Source: Methanomassiliicoccales archaeon (GTDB lineage: Archaea > Thermoplasmatota > Thermoplasmata > Methanomassiliicoccales > UBA472). From it: a stretch of 12,530 nucleotides of DNA. Below, one piece after another: positions 1 to 6,518 of the stretch (positions within the stretch are counted from its first letter, which is position 1; each line of letters opens with the position of its first letter). Where the stretch lies: the NCBI GenBank assembly GCA_013329565.1, contig DUJZ01000046.1:1230-13759 (forward strand), written 5' to 3'. Under the pieces are notes generated by a model. It had not been told where the DNA came from. It did no database searches and saw nothing but the letters and a program-made list of their open reading frames with translations. The translations under genes and the position numbers were made by a program.

Positions 1-14
1 GGATACGGGAATCG

Positions 15-23
15 GATAAATAG
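15..23 (+). promoter_or_regulatory. Candidate TATA box for the NUDIX gene
   Basis: The A/T-rich GATAAATAG lies about 40 bases before the GTG start at 59 in otherwise GC-rich DNA. An archaeal TATA box here would start transcription near 41-48, giving a leader of some 10-18 bases. A tiny ORF (ATG AAG CGG TGA, 51-62) overlaps the GTG start and may be chance. The call rests on composition and spacing only. Confidence 0.4.
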
Positions 24-58
24 GGATAGCCCCTCTCGGAAACGTTACAAATGAAGCG

Positions 59-436
59 GTGATCAAACTGCCCAACGTCTATGCCATAGGTTTCCAGGGG
101 GACCGCTATCTCATGGTCTACAATCCCAAGCGGGGAGGATGGGAGATGCCCGGCGGCAAGCTGGAGGAGTTCGAGACCCCTCTGGACGGGATAAAGCGGG
201 AGTTCCGGGAGGAGTGCGGATTCGAACTGGAAGTGCTCGACTGCTGGCCCATGGGGCCGGTGGTGGTGTTCGCCGGCGTGCTCGGCAGGGAGGTCGAGGA
301 GGGGGAGATGGGCTGGGAGCTGATGGACGAGCTGCCGCAGAACCTGGCCTTCCCGGAGTGCGAGTACCGGGAGCAGATCGCCTGGGCCAGGGAAGCCGTG
401 CGGAACAAGCTGGGGAAGGGTCTAACTCTTAAATAG
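59..436 (+). CDS. NUDIX hydrolase
   Basis: A 125-residue single-domain NUDIX protein that should hydrolyse a nucleoside diphosphate linked to another moiety, using Mg2+ or Mn2+. Residues 33-55 match the NUDIX box GX5EX7REUXEEXGU without a mismatch: G33, E39, R47-E48, E51-E52 and G54 are all in place, so the fold and a working metal site are expected. The substrate cannot be read from the sequence. Short MutT-like proteins of this size act on oxidised dNTPs, ADP-ribose or dinucleotides. Translation probably starts at GTG 59, because the nearby ATG at 51 is followed by a stop after three codons. It lies just upstream of rps15 in the same direction, but a gap of about 80 bases with several inverted repeats and a probable promoter suggests separate transcription. 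Confidence 0.9.
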   Translation: MIKLPNVYAIGFQGDRYLMVYNPKRGGWEMPGGKLEEFETPLDGIKREFREECGFELEVLDCWPMGPVVVFAGVLGREVEEGEMGWELMDELPQNLAFPECEYREQIAWAREAVRNKLGKGLTLK

Positions 437-443
437 TAAGAGT
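425..443 (+). terminator. Hairpin across the NUDIX stop codon
   Basis: ACTCTTA (425-431) and TAAGAGT (437-443) are perfect 7-base inverted arms around a 5-base loop that contains the stop codon TAG (434-436). It may end or stabilise the NUDIX transcript. There is no clear T tract after it, and archaeal terminators often need one, so the role is tentative. Confidence 0.4.
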
Positions 444-456
444 GAAATAGACGGTC

Positions 457-478
457 ACTTCGCCGCCACCAACGAAGT
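457..478. repeat. Inverted repeat upstream of rps15
   Basis: ACTTCG (457-462) and CGAAGT (473-478) form perfect 6-base arms with a 10-base spacer. The right arm runs into the candidate rps15 TATA region and overlaps the next palindrome by two bases. It could be a regulator site or a weak hairpin. Confidence 0.35.
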
Positions 479-489
479 AAATCATTTAC
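477..489 (+). promoter_or_regulatory. Palindromic candidate TATA region of rps15
   Basis: GTAAATCATTTAC is a 13-base palindrome (6-base arms around one C) and the most A/T-rich stretch between the NUDIX gene and rps15. It starts 38 bases before the rps15 ATG, so a start site near 503-506 and a leader of about 10 bases are plausible. A weak Shine-Dalgarno-like GGATGATG (502-509) sits 5 bases before the ATG. The exact palindrome inside a promoter suggests that something besides TBP may bind here. Confidence 0.45.
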
Positions 490-514
490 AGTATCAACAT
501 AGGATGATGTTCAC

Positions 515-973
515 ATGGCAAGAATGCACGCCAGGAGAAGGGGTTCCTCCCGTTCTAGGAGGCCCCTGCTGACCGAGAACCCCGAGTGGGTCCCGCTGTC
601 AAACGACGAGATAATCGAGATGGTGGTCAAGCTAGGGAAGGAAGGCATGACCACCTCCAAGATCGGCATGGTCCTGAGGGACCAGCACGCTGTGCCCGGC
701 GTAAGGCTGGCCACCGGCAAGACCGTTCTGGAGATCCTGAAGGAGAACGACCTTACCCCCAAGCTTCCAGAGGACCTGATGGCCCTGATGAGGAAGGCTA
801 TCAACCTGAACCTGCATGTTCAGAACGGCAACCGCGGGGACTATTCCAACCGCCGCGGACTTCAGCTCGTGGAGTCCAAGATCAGACGCTTGGTCAAGTA
901 CTACAAGCGGAAGGACATCCTGCCCGCCGACTGGAACTACTCCCTGAAGAACGCCGAGCTGCTCATCGAGTGA
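515..973 (+). CDS. rps15: Small ribosomal subunit protein uS15
   Basis: A 152-residue archaeal S15, which binds 16S rRNA in the central domain of the small subunit. It has the archaeal/eukaryal N-terminal extension (basic MARMHARRRG start, then a helical region to about residue 70) absent from the roughly 90-residue bacterial protein. The S15 core follows, with the GDYSNRRGLQLVESKIRRL stretch that corresponds to the rRNA-binding helices. The next gene, a DHH nuclease, begins 7 bases after the stop, so the two are almost certainly co-transcribed. Coupling of rps15 to a RecJ/GAN-like gene is familiar in archaeal genomes. Product assignment is secure. Confidence 0.97.
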   Translation: MARMHARRRGSSRSRRPLLTENPEWVPLSNDEIIEMVVKLGKEGMTTSKIGMVLRDQHAVPGVRLATGKTVLEILKENDLTPKLPEDLMALMRKAINLNLHVQNGNRGDYSNRRGLQLVESKIRRLVKYYKRKDILPADWNYSLKNAELLIE

Positions 974-980
974 GTAGGAC

Positions 981-2339
981 ATGGACGCCAGCGTCCTTCC
1001 GGAAAACCTCTTAGTTCGATTTTCCTCAGCCGCGGCCGCGGTGCGCGAATGCACCGAGGCTCGTGTTTTTTCTCATAACGACGCCGACGGCATAGGTGCC
1101 GCCAGCGTTCTCACGTCCATGCTGGTCCGGGCCGGAAAGGGTTCACAGACCACCAACCTGAAGAGCTTCGACCTTTCGGCCATCCAGGCCAGCCTGGTTA
1201 CCGGCGTCGACCTGCTCATCGTGGCCGACATGGGCTCCAGCAACCTTACGGCCCTGGAATCGCTGGGGACCAAGGTCATCGTTCTCGACCACCATCACCC
1301 GGAGAAGGACTCCGAGAAGGTCATGCACCTGAACCCGTCGGTATTCAAGGTGGATGGCGCGCGCTACGCCTGCGCCAGCACGCTATCGATGCTCTTGGCG
1401 GTCACTGTCGACGAGACCAATTGGGACCTGCTGCCGCTGGCCTTCGCCGGAATGGTCGGAGACCGCCAGCACATGCAAGGGCTGAGCGGAGTGAACGCTC
1501 ACCTCTTCAACGAGGGGAGCAAGCGGAACCTGGTGCATGAAAAGAAAGGATCGCTGCTTCCACCGGGACCGGTCGGCGACGGACTTATGCGATCCACGCA
1601 CCCATTCATAAGAGGGGTGAGCGGAGATCCGCAGGGTATCGCCAGGCTGCTTCAAGAAGCCAATGTTAGAGCGGAGAGCACCTGGGACGGTCTTGACGAA
1701 GGGGGAAGGAGACGCCTGTCGTCCCTCATCTCCTTGCGCCTGCTGGAGCAGGGATGTTCGCTCGGAAGCCTTGAGGATGAGATGGCTCCCGACTACTTTT
1801 TCCCCCAGGACAACTCCCGGGCATACCTATTAACAAGACTGATCAACGCCTGCGGGCGGGTGGACGAGACCGCTCTTGGACTGGCCATGCTTCTCGGTGA
1901 GAAGGAGGCCAGGGAGCGCGCCGAATCCTTGGTCAAGGAATATGACGAGATGCTGTTGGACGCGGCGAAGCGTACAGCGGAGCGCGGATTGTCCAAGGAG
2001 ATCGCCATCCAGCACTTCGAATCGCCGCACAAGGAGGTGTCGAGCGAGCTGTGTGGACTGATGATGCAGTGGGTGGGCGACCAGGACAAGGCTACCATCT
2101 GTCTCACACGAATGGACAAGGAGTTCAAGGTGTCCTCGCGCGGAACGAGGAAATTGGTGGACAAGGACGGTCTGGACCTGTCCGTGGCCATGCGGGACGC
2201 TGCCGCTTCCGTGGGCGGCGTGGGCGGCGGTCATAACATCGCCAGTGGCGCAACCATACCGCTGGGGAAGGACATCGATTTCCTTCAGGCGCTTGACGCC
2301 ATCATAGCAAGACAGATGAACCGGGTCAGCGCCAAGTGA
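981..2339 (+). CDS. DHH/DHHA1 phosphoesterase, archaeal RecJ (GAN-like) nuclease
   Basis: A 452-residue DHH-family phosphoesterase. The N-terminal DHH domain shows motif I (N33-D34-A35-D36), motif II (D83 in VADMGS), motif III (D103-H104-H105-H106) and motif IV (D161 in GDRQ), which together bind two Mn2+ ions. The C-terminal DHHA1 domain ends with the glycine-rich GGVGGGHNIASGA (412-424), which contacts nucleic acid. Length and coupling to rps15 fit the archaeal RecJ homologues that work with GINS and the CMG helicase (GAN) as single-strand exonucleases; family members acting on RNA or short oligonucleotides are also known. It starts 7 bases after rps15. Its last 14 bases overlap the 3' end of the opposing kae1 gene. 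GAN versus another archaeal RecJ-like paralogue is not resolved here. Confidence 0.9.
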   Translation: MDASVLPENLLVRFSSAAAAVRECTEARVFSHNDADGIGAASVLTSMLVRAGKGSQTTNLKSFDLSAIQASLVTGVDLLIVADMGSSNLTALESLGTKVIVLDHHHPEKDSEKVMHLNPSVFKVDGARYACASTLSMLLAVTVDETNWDLLPLAFAGMVGDRQHMQGLSGVNAHLFNEGSKRNLVHEKKGSLLPPGPVGDGLMRSTHPFIRGVSGDPQGIARLLQEANVRAESTWDGLDEGGRRRLSSLISLRLLEQGCSLGSLEDEMAPDYFFPQDNSRAYLLTRLINACGRVDETALGLAMLLGEKEARERAESLVKEYDEMLLDAAKRTAERGLSKEIAIQHFESPHKEVSSELCGLMMQWVGDQDKATICLTRMDKEFKVSSRGTRKLVDKDGLDLSVAMRDAAASVGGVGGGHNIASGATIPLGKDIDFLQALDAIIARQMNRVSAK

Positions 2340-3306
2340 CCTCGACCTGATCGGTGCGGAAGCGCTGATCGACCGTGGTCGTTTCCATAGGATGGTCTAT
2401 CCCGGCTTCGTGCATCACCAGACCGGTCCAGGCGATCATGGCTCCGTTGTCCATGCACAGCGTCCGGTCGGGAACGAACATGCGGGCGCCGCGCGCTTCC
2501 GCCATATCCTGCACCATGCGCTGCAGACGCTTGTTCTGGACCACGCCTCCGCCTAGAAGCACTTCCTCCTTCTCCACGTGGGCCATGGCGCGTTCGGTCA
2601 CCTCCGTGAGCATCGCGAAGCAGGTCTCCTGCACGCTGAAGCAGATGTCCTCGATGCTCTCGCCCCTGTTGCGGTGGGCGACGGCGGCCGTCAGGATTCC
2701 AGAGAAGGCCAGGTCCATGCCCTTGACGGAGTACGGCAGATCGAGAAGCTTGCTGCCCTGGGTGGCGGCCTTCTCGATCTTCGGGCCGGCGTAGTAGCCG
2801 AGGCCGATCTCCCTTCCAAGCTTGTCCAGCATGTTGCCGATGCCGATATCGAGCGTTTCCCCGAATATCCGGTAGCGGCCGTTGGCGAAGGCGATGATCT
2901 GGGTGTTGCCGCCGGAGGCGTAAAGGAGCACCGGGTCCTGGGCCTCGGTCTTTATCCTTCCGATCTCCAGGTGGGAGATGCAATGATTGACGCCTACGAT
3001 GGGGACGTTGAGCGATAACGATAAGGCGCGGGCGCCGGTGGCGACCGTGCGTAAACACGGCCCCAATCCCGGACCTTTGGAGAAGCAGACCAGGCCGATG
3101 TCCTTGAACTTCAGTCCCGATCTGTCGATGGCCTGGCGGACCAATGGGACCAAACGCTCAGCGTGGTGATTGGCCGCTTCGCGGGGATGGATGCCGCCCT
3201 CGACAGGACGGTACATCTCCATCTCATTGGCCAGAACGTTTCCTTTGTCGTCCACGATCCCCACGCCCACGGTGTGGGCGGTCCCCTCGATGCCCAGGCA
3301 GTACAT
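2326..3306 (-). CDS. kae1: KEOPS complex catalytic subunit Kae1 (tRNA t6A synthesis)
   Basis: A 326-residue TsaD/Kae1/Qri7 protein. In the KEOPS complex it transfers the threonylcarbamoyl group to A37 of ANN-decoding tRNAs. Visible signatures are the N-terminal LGIEGTAHT actin-like fold segment, HHAERL (47-52), the iron-binding pair H108 and H112 in VNHCISH, SGGNTQ (131-136), a GGGVVQNKRL loop, and a late MDNGAMIAW carrying the third metal ligand. Translation ends right after the usual C-terminal RTDQV..TW segment, so there is no fused Bud32 kinase domain, unlike many euryarchaea. No bud32, pcc1 or cgi121 is visible in this window. It lies 11 bases downstream of a glutaredoxin-like gene on the same strand and converges on the DHH gene with a 14-bp overlap. 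Confidence 0.95.
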   Translation of the reverse strand: MYCLGIEGTAHTVGVGIVDDKGNVLANEMEMYRPVEGGIHPREAANHHAERLVPLVRQAIDRSGLKFKDIGLVCFSKGPGLGPCLRTVATGARALSLSLNVPIVGVNHCISHLEIGRIKTEAQDPVLLYASGGNTQIIAFANGRYRIFGETLDIGIGNMLDKLGREIGLGYYAGPKIEKAATQGSKLLDLPYSVKGMDLAFSGILTAAVAHRNRGESIEDICFSVQETCFAMLTEVTERAMAHVEKEEVLLGGGVVQNKRLQRMVQDMAEARGARMFVPDRTLCMDNGAMIAWTGLVMHEAGIDHPMETTTVDQRFRTDQVEVTWR

Positions 3307-3317
3307 GTGTGTCTGGC

Positions 3318-3548
3318 CTAAGCCAGCTCCTTGAGCTTGTTGATGATGACGATGGAGCCCTCGAACACCTCGTCGTCCACCACCAGTATGGGAAGGTTCT
3401 TGTGCAGCAGTTCGTAATATGCCGCTTCGGCCAGACCGTCAGCTTCAGTGGTGTTCACGATGCGCGGCTGGACGCCTTCCGGCAGGTGGGTCTTGACGTA
3501 TTCGCACTTTTGGCAGTCAGGTTTGGTGAAGAGGATGATCTCCGTCAT
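3318..3548 (-). CDS. Glutaredoxin/thioredoxin-fold small redox protein
   Basis: A 76-residue thioredoxin-fold protein with a redox motif C12-Q-K-C15 after a first beta strand (EIILFTKP), a cis-proline region (NLPILVVDD, P53), and a late VFEG loop of the kind that contacts glutathione or another thiol in glutaredoxins. The size suits NrdH/glutaredoxin-like proteins of archaea, which often use other thiols. Its partner is unknown: ribonucleotide reductase and general disulfide reduction are both possible. It is the first gene of a two-gene unit with kae1, 11 bases away, and has its own TATA-like element. The C-terminus (KLKELA) is complete, so it appears to be an intact short protein. Confidence 0.85.
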   Translation of the reverse strand: MTEIILFTKPDCQKCEYVKTHLPEGVQPRIVNTTEADGLAEAAYYELLHKNLPILVVDDEVFEGSIVIINKLKELA

Positions 3549-3576
3549 TTAGCTCATCGGATGCAAGAGGGAGCTA

Positions 3577-3589
3577 GTAATAAAAATTT
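3577..3589 (-). promoter_or_regulatory. TATA box of the glutaredoxin-kae1 unit
   Basis: On the minus strand AAATTTTTATTAC stands out from GC-rich surroundings and lies about 30-40 bases before the ATG at 3548. A leader of about 10 bases is predicted, with GATGAG just before the ATG as a possible weak ribosome site. Confidence 0.5.
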
Positions 3590-3637
3590 GCCCGTGGAAC
3601 CAGGACACCAGGCTATGAATTGATGGGCGGCGAGCGA

Positions 3638-3655
3638 CGAAAGGCATATCAATTA
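3638..3655 (+). promoter_or_regulatory. BRE/TATA promoter of tRNA-Val
   Basis: CGAAAGG (3638-3644), a typical BRE, is followed by the A/T-rich CATATCAATTA. The spacing predicts a start about 5 bases before the mature 5' end of the tRNA at 3679, as is normal for archaeal tRNA genes. Confidence 0.55.
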
Positions 3656-3678
3656 GAACAACTTACGGCCAATTCCAA

Positions 3679-3751
3679 GGGCTCATGGTCTAGCGGTTAT
3701 GACGTCTCCCTGACACGGAGGAGGTCTCCGGTTCAAATCCGGATGAGCCCA
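3679..3751 (+). tRNA. tRNA-Val (anticodon GAC)
   Basis: The cloverleaf folds without gaps. Acceptor arms are GGGCTCA and TGAGCCC with discriminator A at 3751. The D arm is GTC...GAC with the loop containing AGCGGTTAT. The anticodon stem TCTCC/GGAGG encloses loop CTGACAC, giving anticodon GAC (Val, reading GUC and GUU). The T arm is TCCGG-TTCAAAT-CCGGA. CCA is not encoded and no intron is present. The gene's 3' end is 13 bases from the end of an opposing integrase fragment, so it is a likely former attachment site. Confidence 0.97.
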
Positions 3752-3764
3752 TCCATCTTACTGG

Positions 3765-4160
3765 CTAACTCGTCAAATGCCCTTTTTCCGGGGTGTTTAG
3801 GGCGGAGGACTCTTCGAGCACGTCGAAGGCCTCCTTTTGATCATCTAGGTCCAGGCCGAGATATTGATAGGTCATGGCCGGGAACTCGTGACCTAGGATG
3901 TGCTGTATGTTCTCGATGGGCTGTTTCTTTTTATGCAGTGTGCGCCCAAGGGTCCTCCTCATGGTGTGATGGCTGAACCTGAAGTCCCTGCCATACATCT
4001 CCTCCATGCCGGTGATGATCCGTTCCATGACACCATCCAATCCGGACTCGCTGTAGGCGCTCAAAGCCCCTCTATTTCCGCGGTTGTGAATGAACACCTC
4101 TTGAGGTATCATCGCCTTCGGATCTCTCCTTAACGCGTCATGGACCATCCTGGACCGCAC
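3765..4160 (-). pseudogene. Tyrosine recombinase (integrase), C-terminal fragment
   Basis: The frame encodes the catalytic C-terminal part of a phage/XerD-type tyrosine recombinase. Counted from a GTG at 4160, it has H65-x-x-R68 (HTMR), H91 in ILGHEF and the nucleophile-region tyrosine Y100 in TYQYLGL. The N-terminal DNA-binding domain and the first catalytic arginine box are missing. Recognisable integrase-like sequence (GRSALEPWLEVRSRM) runs upstream of the GTG to about 4195, where the frame passes into DNA antisense to a RibD fragment. That points to truncation by deletion or recombination, not a naturally short gene. It ends 13 bases from the 3' end of tRNA-Val and points towards it, as expected for an element that used the tRNA gene as attachment site. 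Catalysis is not expected. Confidence 0.85.
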
Positions 4161-4205
4161 CTCCAGCCACGGCTCTAGCGCGGACCTGCCCGTTCTGGTG
4201 AGCAG

Positions 4206-4499
4206 GTGGACCTCAAGAAAGCTTTGAAGGAGCTCCAGAAGAGATATGGATTGCGTACCTTGCGTATCGACAGCGGGGGGACGCTATCCGCGATACTGCT
4301 CAGGGAAGGACCGACCGATGAGATCAGCGTGATCATGAGCCCCTGCATGGTCGGGAACGCCAACGGCACCCACTTCATCGATCCCGCCGTATCCGAGCTG
4401 CCTGAGCCATGCCAACTGAGGCTGAGGCAACTGGAGGAGATGGAGAACGGATCGGTATGGATGAAGTACGATGTGGTGAAGAAGGGAAAGAAGAAATGA
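4206..4499 (+). pseudogene. RibD-type (dihydrofolate-reductase-like) reductase, C-terminal remnant
   Basis: A 97-codon open frame from GTG matches the last half of the RibD C-terminal reductase domain: an amphipathic helix (DLKKALKELQKRYG), the strand and glycine turn LRIDSGGTLSAILL that binds NADPH in the family, then DEISVIMSPCMVG. Complete archaeal reductases of riboflavin synthesis and related proteins run to about 220 residues, so the N-terminal half with most of the substrate site is lost. Similarity seems to begin slightly upstream (SGEQVDL), before the only available start, and a stop codon lies in frame at 4176. This suits a truncated gene. A short expressed protein cannot be excluded. 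The deletion point coincides with that of the integrase fragment on the other strand. Confidence 0.7.
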
Positions 4500-4549
4500 G
4501 AGCCCCCTATCGCAGGAATGATATGGCTGGCCCAGAGCGAATGAACTGC

Positions 4550-4573
4550 CGGGAACCGGGTCGGCCGTTCCCG
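4550..4573. terminator. Hairpin between convergent genes
   Basis: CGGGAAC (4550-4556) and GTTCCCG (4567-4573) are perfect 7-base arms with a 10-base loop. They lie directly beyond the stop of the arsM fusion (4575, minus strand) and after the RibD remnant. The hairpin could terminate either transcript. No strong T run is present. Confidence 0.4.
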
Positions 4574-4574
4574 A

Positions 4575-5618
4575 TCATTTCGTCGCCACGATCTTGATGC
4601 TCTCGACCGGGAAGCCTCCGTAGTGCATCTTGCCAATCCCCTCGTCGTCAACAACGCTCTCGAGCTTGAAGCCGGCTTCTTCCATTGCTCTCAGGTAATC
4701 CTTCCTCAGGATGGCCCCTCCGACGCATCCGGTCATCAGCTTCTCGTCCTTCCTTTGCGCTGCGGTCAGCCTTTTCAGGAGAACCATGTCGGATAGCAGA
4801 AGCCGCCCCCCCGACCGAAGGACCCGGTATGCCTCCGAGAACGCCTTGCGCTTGTCCGGAACCAGGTTGATGACGCAGTTGCTGAGCACCACGTCCACCG
4901 ACCCATCATCGACCGGCAGTGATTCGATGTCCCCCAGCCTGAACTCCACGTTCGCATGGCCGCGTTCTTTCGCGATCCTGGAGGACCTTTCGACCATCTC
5001 CTTGGCGATGTCCACCCCGATGACCTTGCCCGAGGGCCCTACCTTCTTCAAGGCAAGGAAAGCGTCCAGGCCTGCCCCGCTCCCCAGATCGAGCACCGTC
5101 TCCCCTTTTCTGATGGACCCCAGGGCACCGGGGTTCCCGCACCCCAGCCCCAGGTTCGAATCGGCCATGTCGCTCAGCTCATCTTCCGAGTAACCGACCG
5201 ACATGGACACCTGGATCGGATTGAAAGTACCGTCCCCGCAGCACCCGGTGCCGCATCCGCAGCCGCCCCCTTCCAGGGCGATCTTCCCGTAGCTCTTCTT
5301 CACCGCCGCCTTCTTCCTTTGCTCGACGGACGTTTCCTTGCCGCAGCATTCGTCCCGAGGTTCGATGCCCATCCGGCCCAGGTCGCTCCGGACCTGATCG
5401 TCCTTGATGCTGTAGACCACGTTCCTTCCGTCCTTCCTGAACTTCACCAGTCCAGCGTCGTGAAGCACCTTCAGATGCCGGGATACGGTGGTCTGGTCCT
5501 TGCCGCTCATCCCCTGGAAGTCGCAGGCGCAATGGTCGTTCTTCAGAAGGTAGCCGACGATGGCCAATCGCGTAGGGTCGCCGAGAGCCTTGAAGATCCT
5601 GGCCTTGTCACCGATCAT
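4575..5618 (-). CDS. arsM: ArsR regulator fused to arsenite methyltransferase ArsM
   Basis: A 347-residue two-part protein. Residues 1-90 form an ArsR/SmtB winged helix (LGDPTRLAIV, then recognition region DQTTVSRHLKVLHDAGLV) with a metal-thiol pair C30-A-C32 at the place of the ArsR ELCxC site, and C91-C92 at the domain end. Residues 105-347 form a SAM-dependent arsenite methyltransferase: a cysteine-rich entry (C120, C122, C126, C127), SAM loop LDLGSGAG (176-183), and the three As(III)-binding cysteines typical of ArsM, C160 (LGLGCGNP), C248 (SNCVINL) and C298 (TGCVGGA). It should bind DNA when arsenite is absent and methylate arsenite to mono- and dimethyl products. No efflux pump gene is nearby, so methylation appears to be the local resistance route. 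The upstream element suggests a leaderless, self-repressed transcript. Confidence 0.92.
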   Translation of the reverse strand: MIGDKARIFKALGDPTRLAIVGYLLKNDHCACDFQGMSGKDQTTVSRHLKVLHDAGLVKFRKDGRNVVYSIKDDQVRSDLGRMGIEPRDECCGKETSVEQRKKAAVKKSYGKIALEGGGCGCGTGCCGDGTFNPIQVSMSVGYSEDELSDMADSNLGLGCGNPGALGSIRKGETVLDLGSGAGLDAFLALKKVGPSGKVIGVDIAKEMVERSSRIAKERGHANVEFRLGDIESLPVDDGSVDVVLSNCVINLVPDKRKAFSEAYRVLRSGGRLLLSDMVLLKRLTAAQRKDEKLMTGCVGGAILRKDYLRAMEEAGFKLESVVDDEGIGKMHYGGFPVESIKIVATK

Positions 5619-5623
5619 GATTC

Positions 5624-5639
5624 ATGCATATTTGTGCAT
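5624..5639. promoter_or_regulatory. Candidate ArsR-type operator
   Basis: ATGCA (5624-5628) and TGCAT (5635-5639) form an imperfect 16-base palindrome (12 of 16 symmetric positions) between the arsM TATA box and the start codon. A repressor bound there would block the start site. The dimer-sized symmetry and position fit autoregulation by the ArsR half of the fusion. Confidence 0.5.
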
Positions 5640-5647
5640 ATATACAT
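5636..5647 (-). promoter_or_regulatory. TATA box of the arsR-arsM fusion gene
   Basis: On the minus strand ATGTATATATGC precedes the ATG at 5618 by about 18-29 bases. The start site would fall at or within a few bases of the ATG, so the mRNA is probably leaderless. No Shine-Dalgarno sequence is visible. Confidence 0.6.
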
Positions 5648-5662
5648 AGTTTATGAGGCATC

Positions 5663-5687
5663 GGCCGGATAACGGTTATGAACGGCC
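5663..5687. repeat. Nested inverted repeat between the arsM promoter and the MsvR-like gene
   Basis: An outer pair GGCCG (5663-5667)/CGGCC (5683-5687) encloses ATAAC-G-GTTAT (5669-5679). It lies about 50 bases after the stop of the MsvR-like gene and 16 bases upstream of the arsM TATA box. It could be a terminator for the former or an upstream control site for the latter. Confidence 0.4.
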
Positions 5688-5738
5688 AGTCAGCGTCAGT
5701 TCGGTTCGAATGGAGATCGCTGTGTATCCGATCCCGCC

Positions 5739-6401
5739 TCAGAGAGAAGGCTCGATGACGTACTTGCACATGTTGAAGCCCACGCCGAACGTGTCCTTCT
5801 CCACCACGCGCAGGGGCATGTGCAGCCTCTCCTCGAATATGGACTCCAATATCCCCTCGTTCAGCAGGCACAGCGTCTTGCCTACGTCCGGGGCCTTGGA
5901 GCAGTCGTATTCGTCGCGTATGATCAGGGTGACCGGGTGCAACGAAAAGACCACCAGTTCTCCCAGCTCGTGCATGGCGTAGAAGTCCTTGACCTCCTTG
6001 ATCAGACCTTCCACGTCGTTGGCCTTCATGCGGGTGGATATCTCCGCGCCCATCTGCCGCCCGATGTCCTTCAGCACGGGGTCCATGTTGAAGCCGATGG
6101 CCTCCATGCCGATGACGATGGACCTTATCGTTCCCTTCAGGAACGTGCTGGGCGTTCCGATGGACCTTCCGATGGTGTTCGAGACGGCCTTCTTCAGCTC
6201 CTCCCTGGGAACGACCGAGCTGCCGACCGGCCGGGATATCACGTAGAATATCTTGCGGCGGTTGTCCAATGGATCGTCCCGGTAGCCGATCAGGCCCTCC
6301 TTCACCATTTTGTCCAGGTGCACGGAGAGAGTGCTCTGCGCCTTGCTGGTGAGGACCGCTATCTCGGAAAGGCTGAGGTCCCTTCTCTGCAGTTCGCTCA
6401 A
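5739..6401 (-). CDS. msvR: MsvR-like redox regulator (ArsR HTH + V4R domain)
   Basis: A transcription regulator with an ArsR-type winged helix at its N-terminus (LSEIAVLTSKAQSTLSVHLD is the helix-turn-helix, residues 11-30 from TTG 6401) and a V4R domain at its C-terminus (about residues 100-218). The V4R part keeps three cysteines, C167, C178 and C212; the fourth expected position appears to be threonine (EKDTFG). This architecture is that of MsvR, a methanogen regulator that senses redox state through V4R cysteines. The only ordinary start is TTG 6401, but that cuts into the first helix: the open frame upstream reads GLRQISNPVRQKIL, which is conserved ArsR sequence, and continues to about 6491 without ATG, GTG or TTG. 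The real N-terminus is therefore probably near 6491, from a rare codon such as ATA. Divergent from mtnA, with operator-like repeats between. Confidence 0.85.
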   Translation of the reverse strand: MSELQRRDLSLSEIAVLTSKAQSTLSVHLDKMVKEGLIGYRDDPLDNRRKIFYVISRPVGSSVVPREELKKAVSNTIGRSIGTPSTFLKGTIRSIVIGMEAIGFNMDPVLKDIGRQMGAEISTRMKANDVEGLIKEVKDFYAMHELGELVVFSLHPVTLIIRDEYDCSKAPDVGKTLCLLNEGILESIFEERLHMPLRVVEKDTFGVGFNMCKYVIEPSL

Positions 6402-6497
6402 TATCTTCTGGCGAACCGGGTTGGAGATCTGTCTCAGTCCGGTGGTCGTTGAGTAAACGTCAAAATCCGTGGTCCTGCTGGGCAGAGTTATCGCCGG

Positions 6498-6509
6498 GTA
6501 ACTGATTAC
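6498..6509. repeat. Second GTAA...TTAC inverted repeat
   Basis: GTAA-CTGA-TTAC resembles the core of the MsvR-like box at 6530-6545 but with different spacing. It lies at the predicted transcription start of the MsvR-like gene, 34 bases centre to centre from the first box. It could be a weaker second binding site. Confidence 0.35.
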
Positions 6510-6518
6510 GGCTCTCTC

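Noticed and set aside
2205..2232. G-rich repetitive stretch near the end of the DHH gene
   Set aside because: It encodes the conserved DHHA1 glycine motif GGVGGGHN, so the repetition is explained by the protein.
2285..3058. A 257-codon minus-strand frame rich in Arg, His and Gly
   Set aside because: It is the shifted frame of kae1, and its composition is typical of a GC-rich shadow.
4332..4342. ATGAGCCC resembling the tRNA-Val 3' end, considered as a second attachment site
   Set aside because: Only 8 bases match, inside the RibD coding remnant, which is too short to separate from chance.
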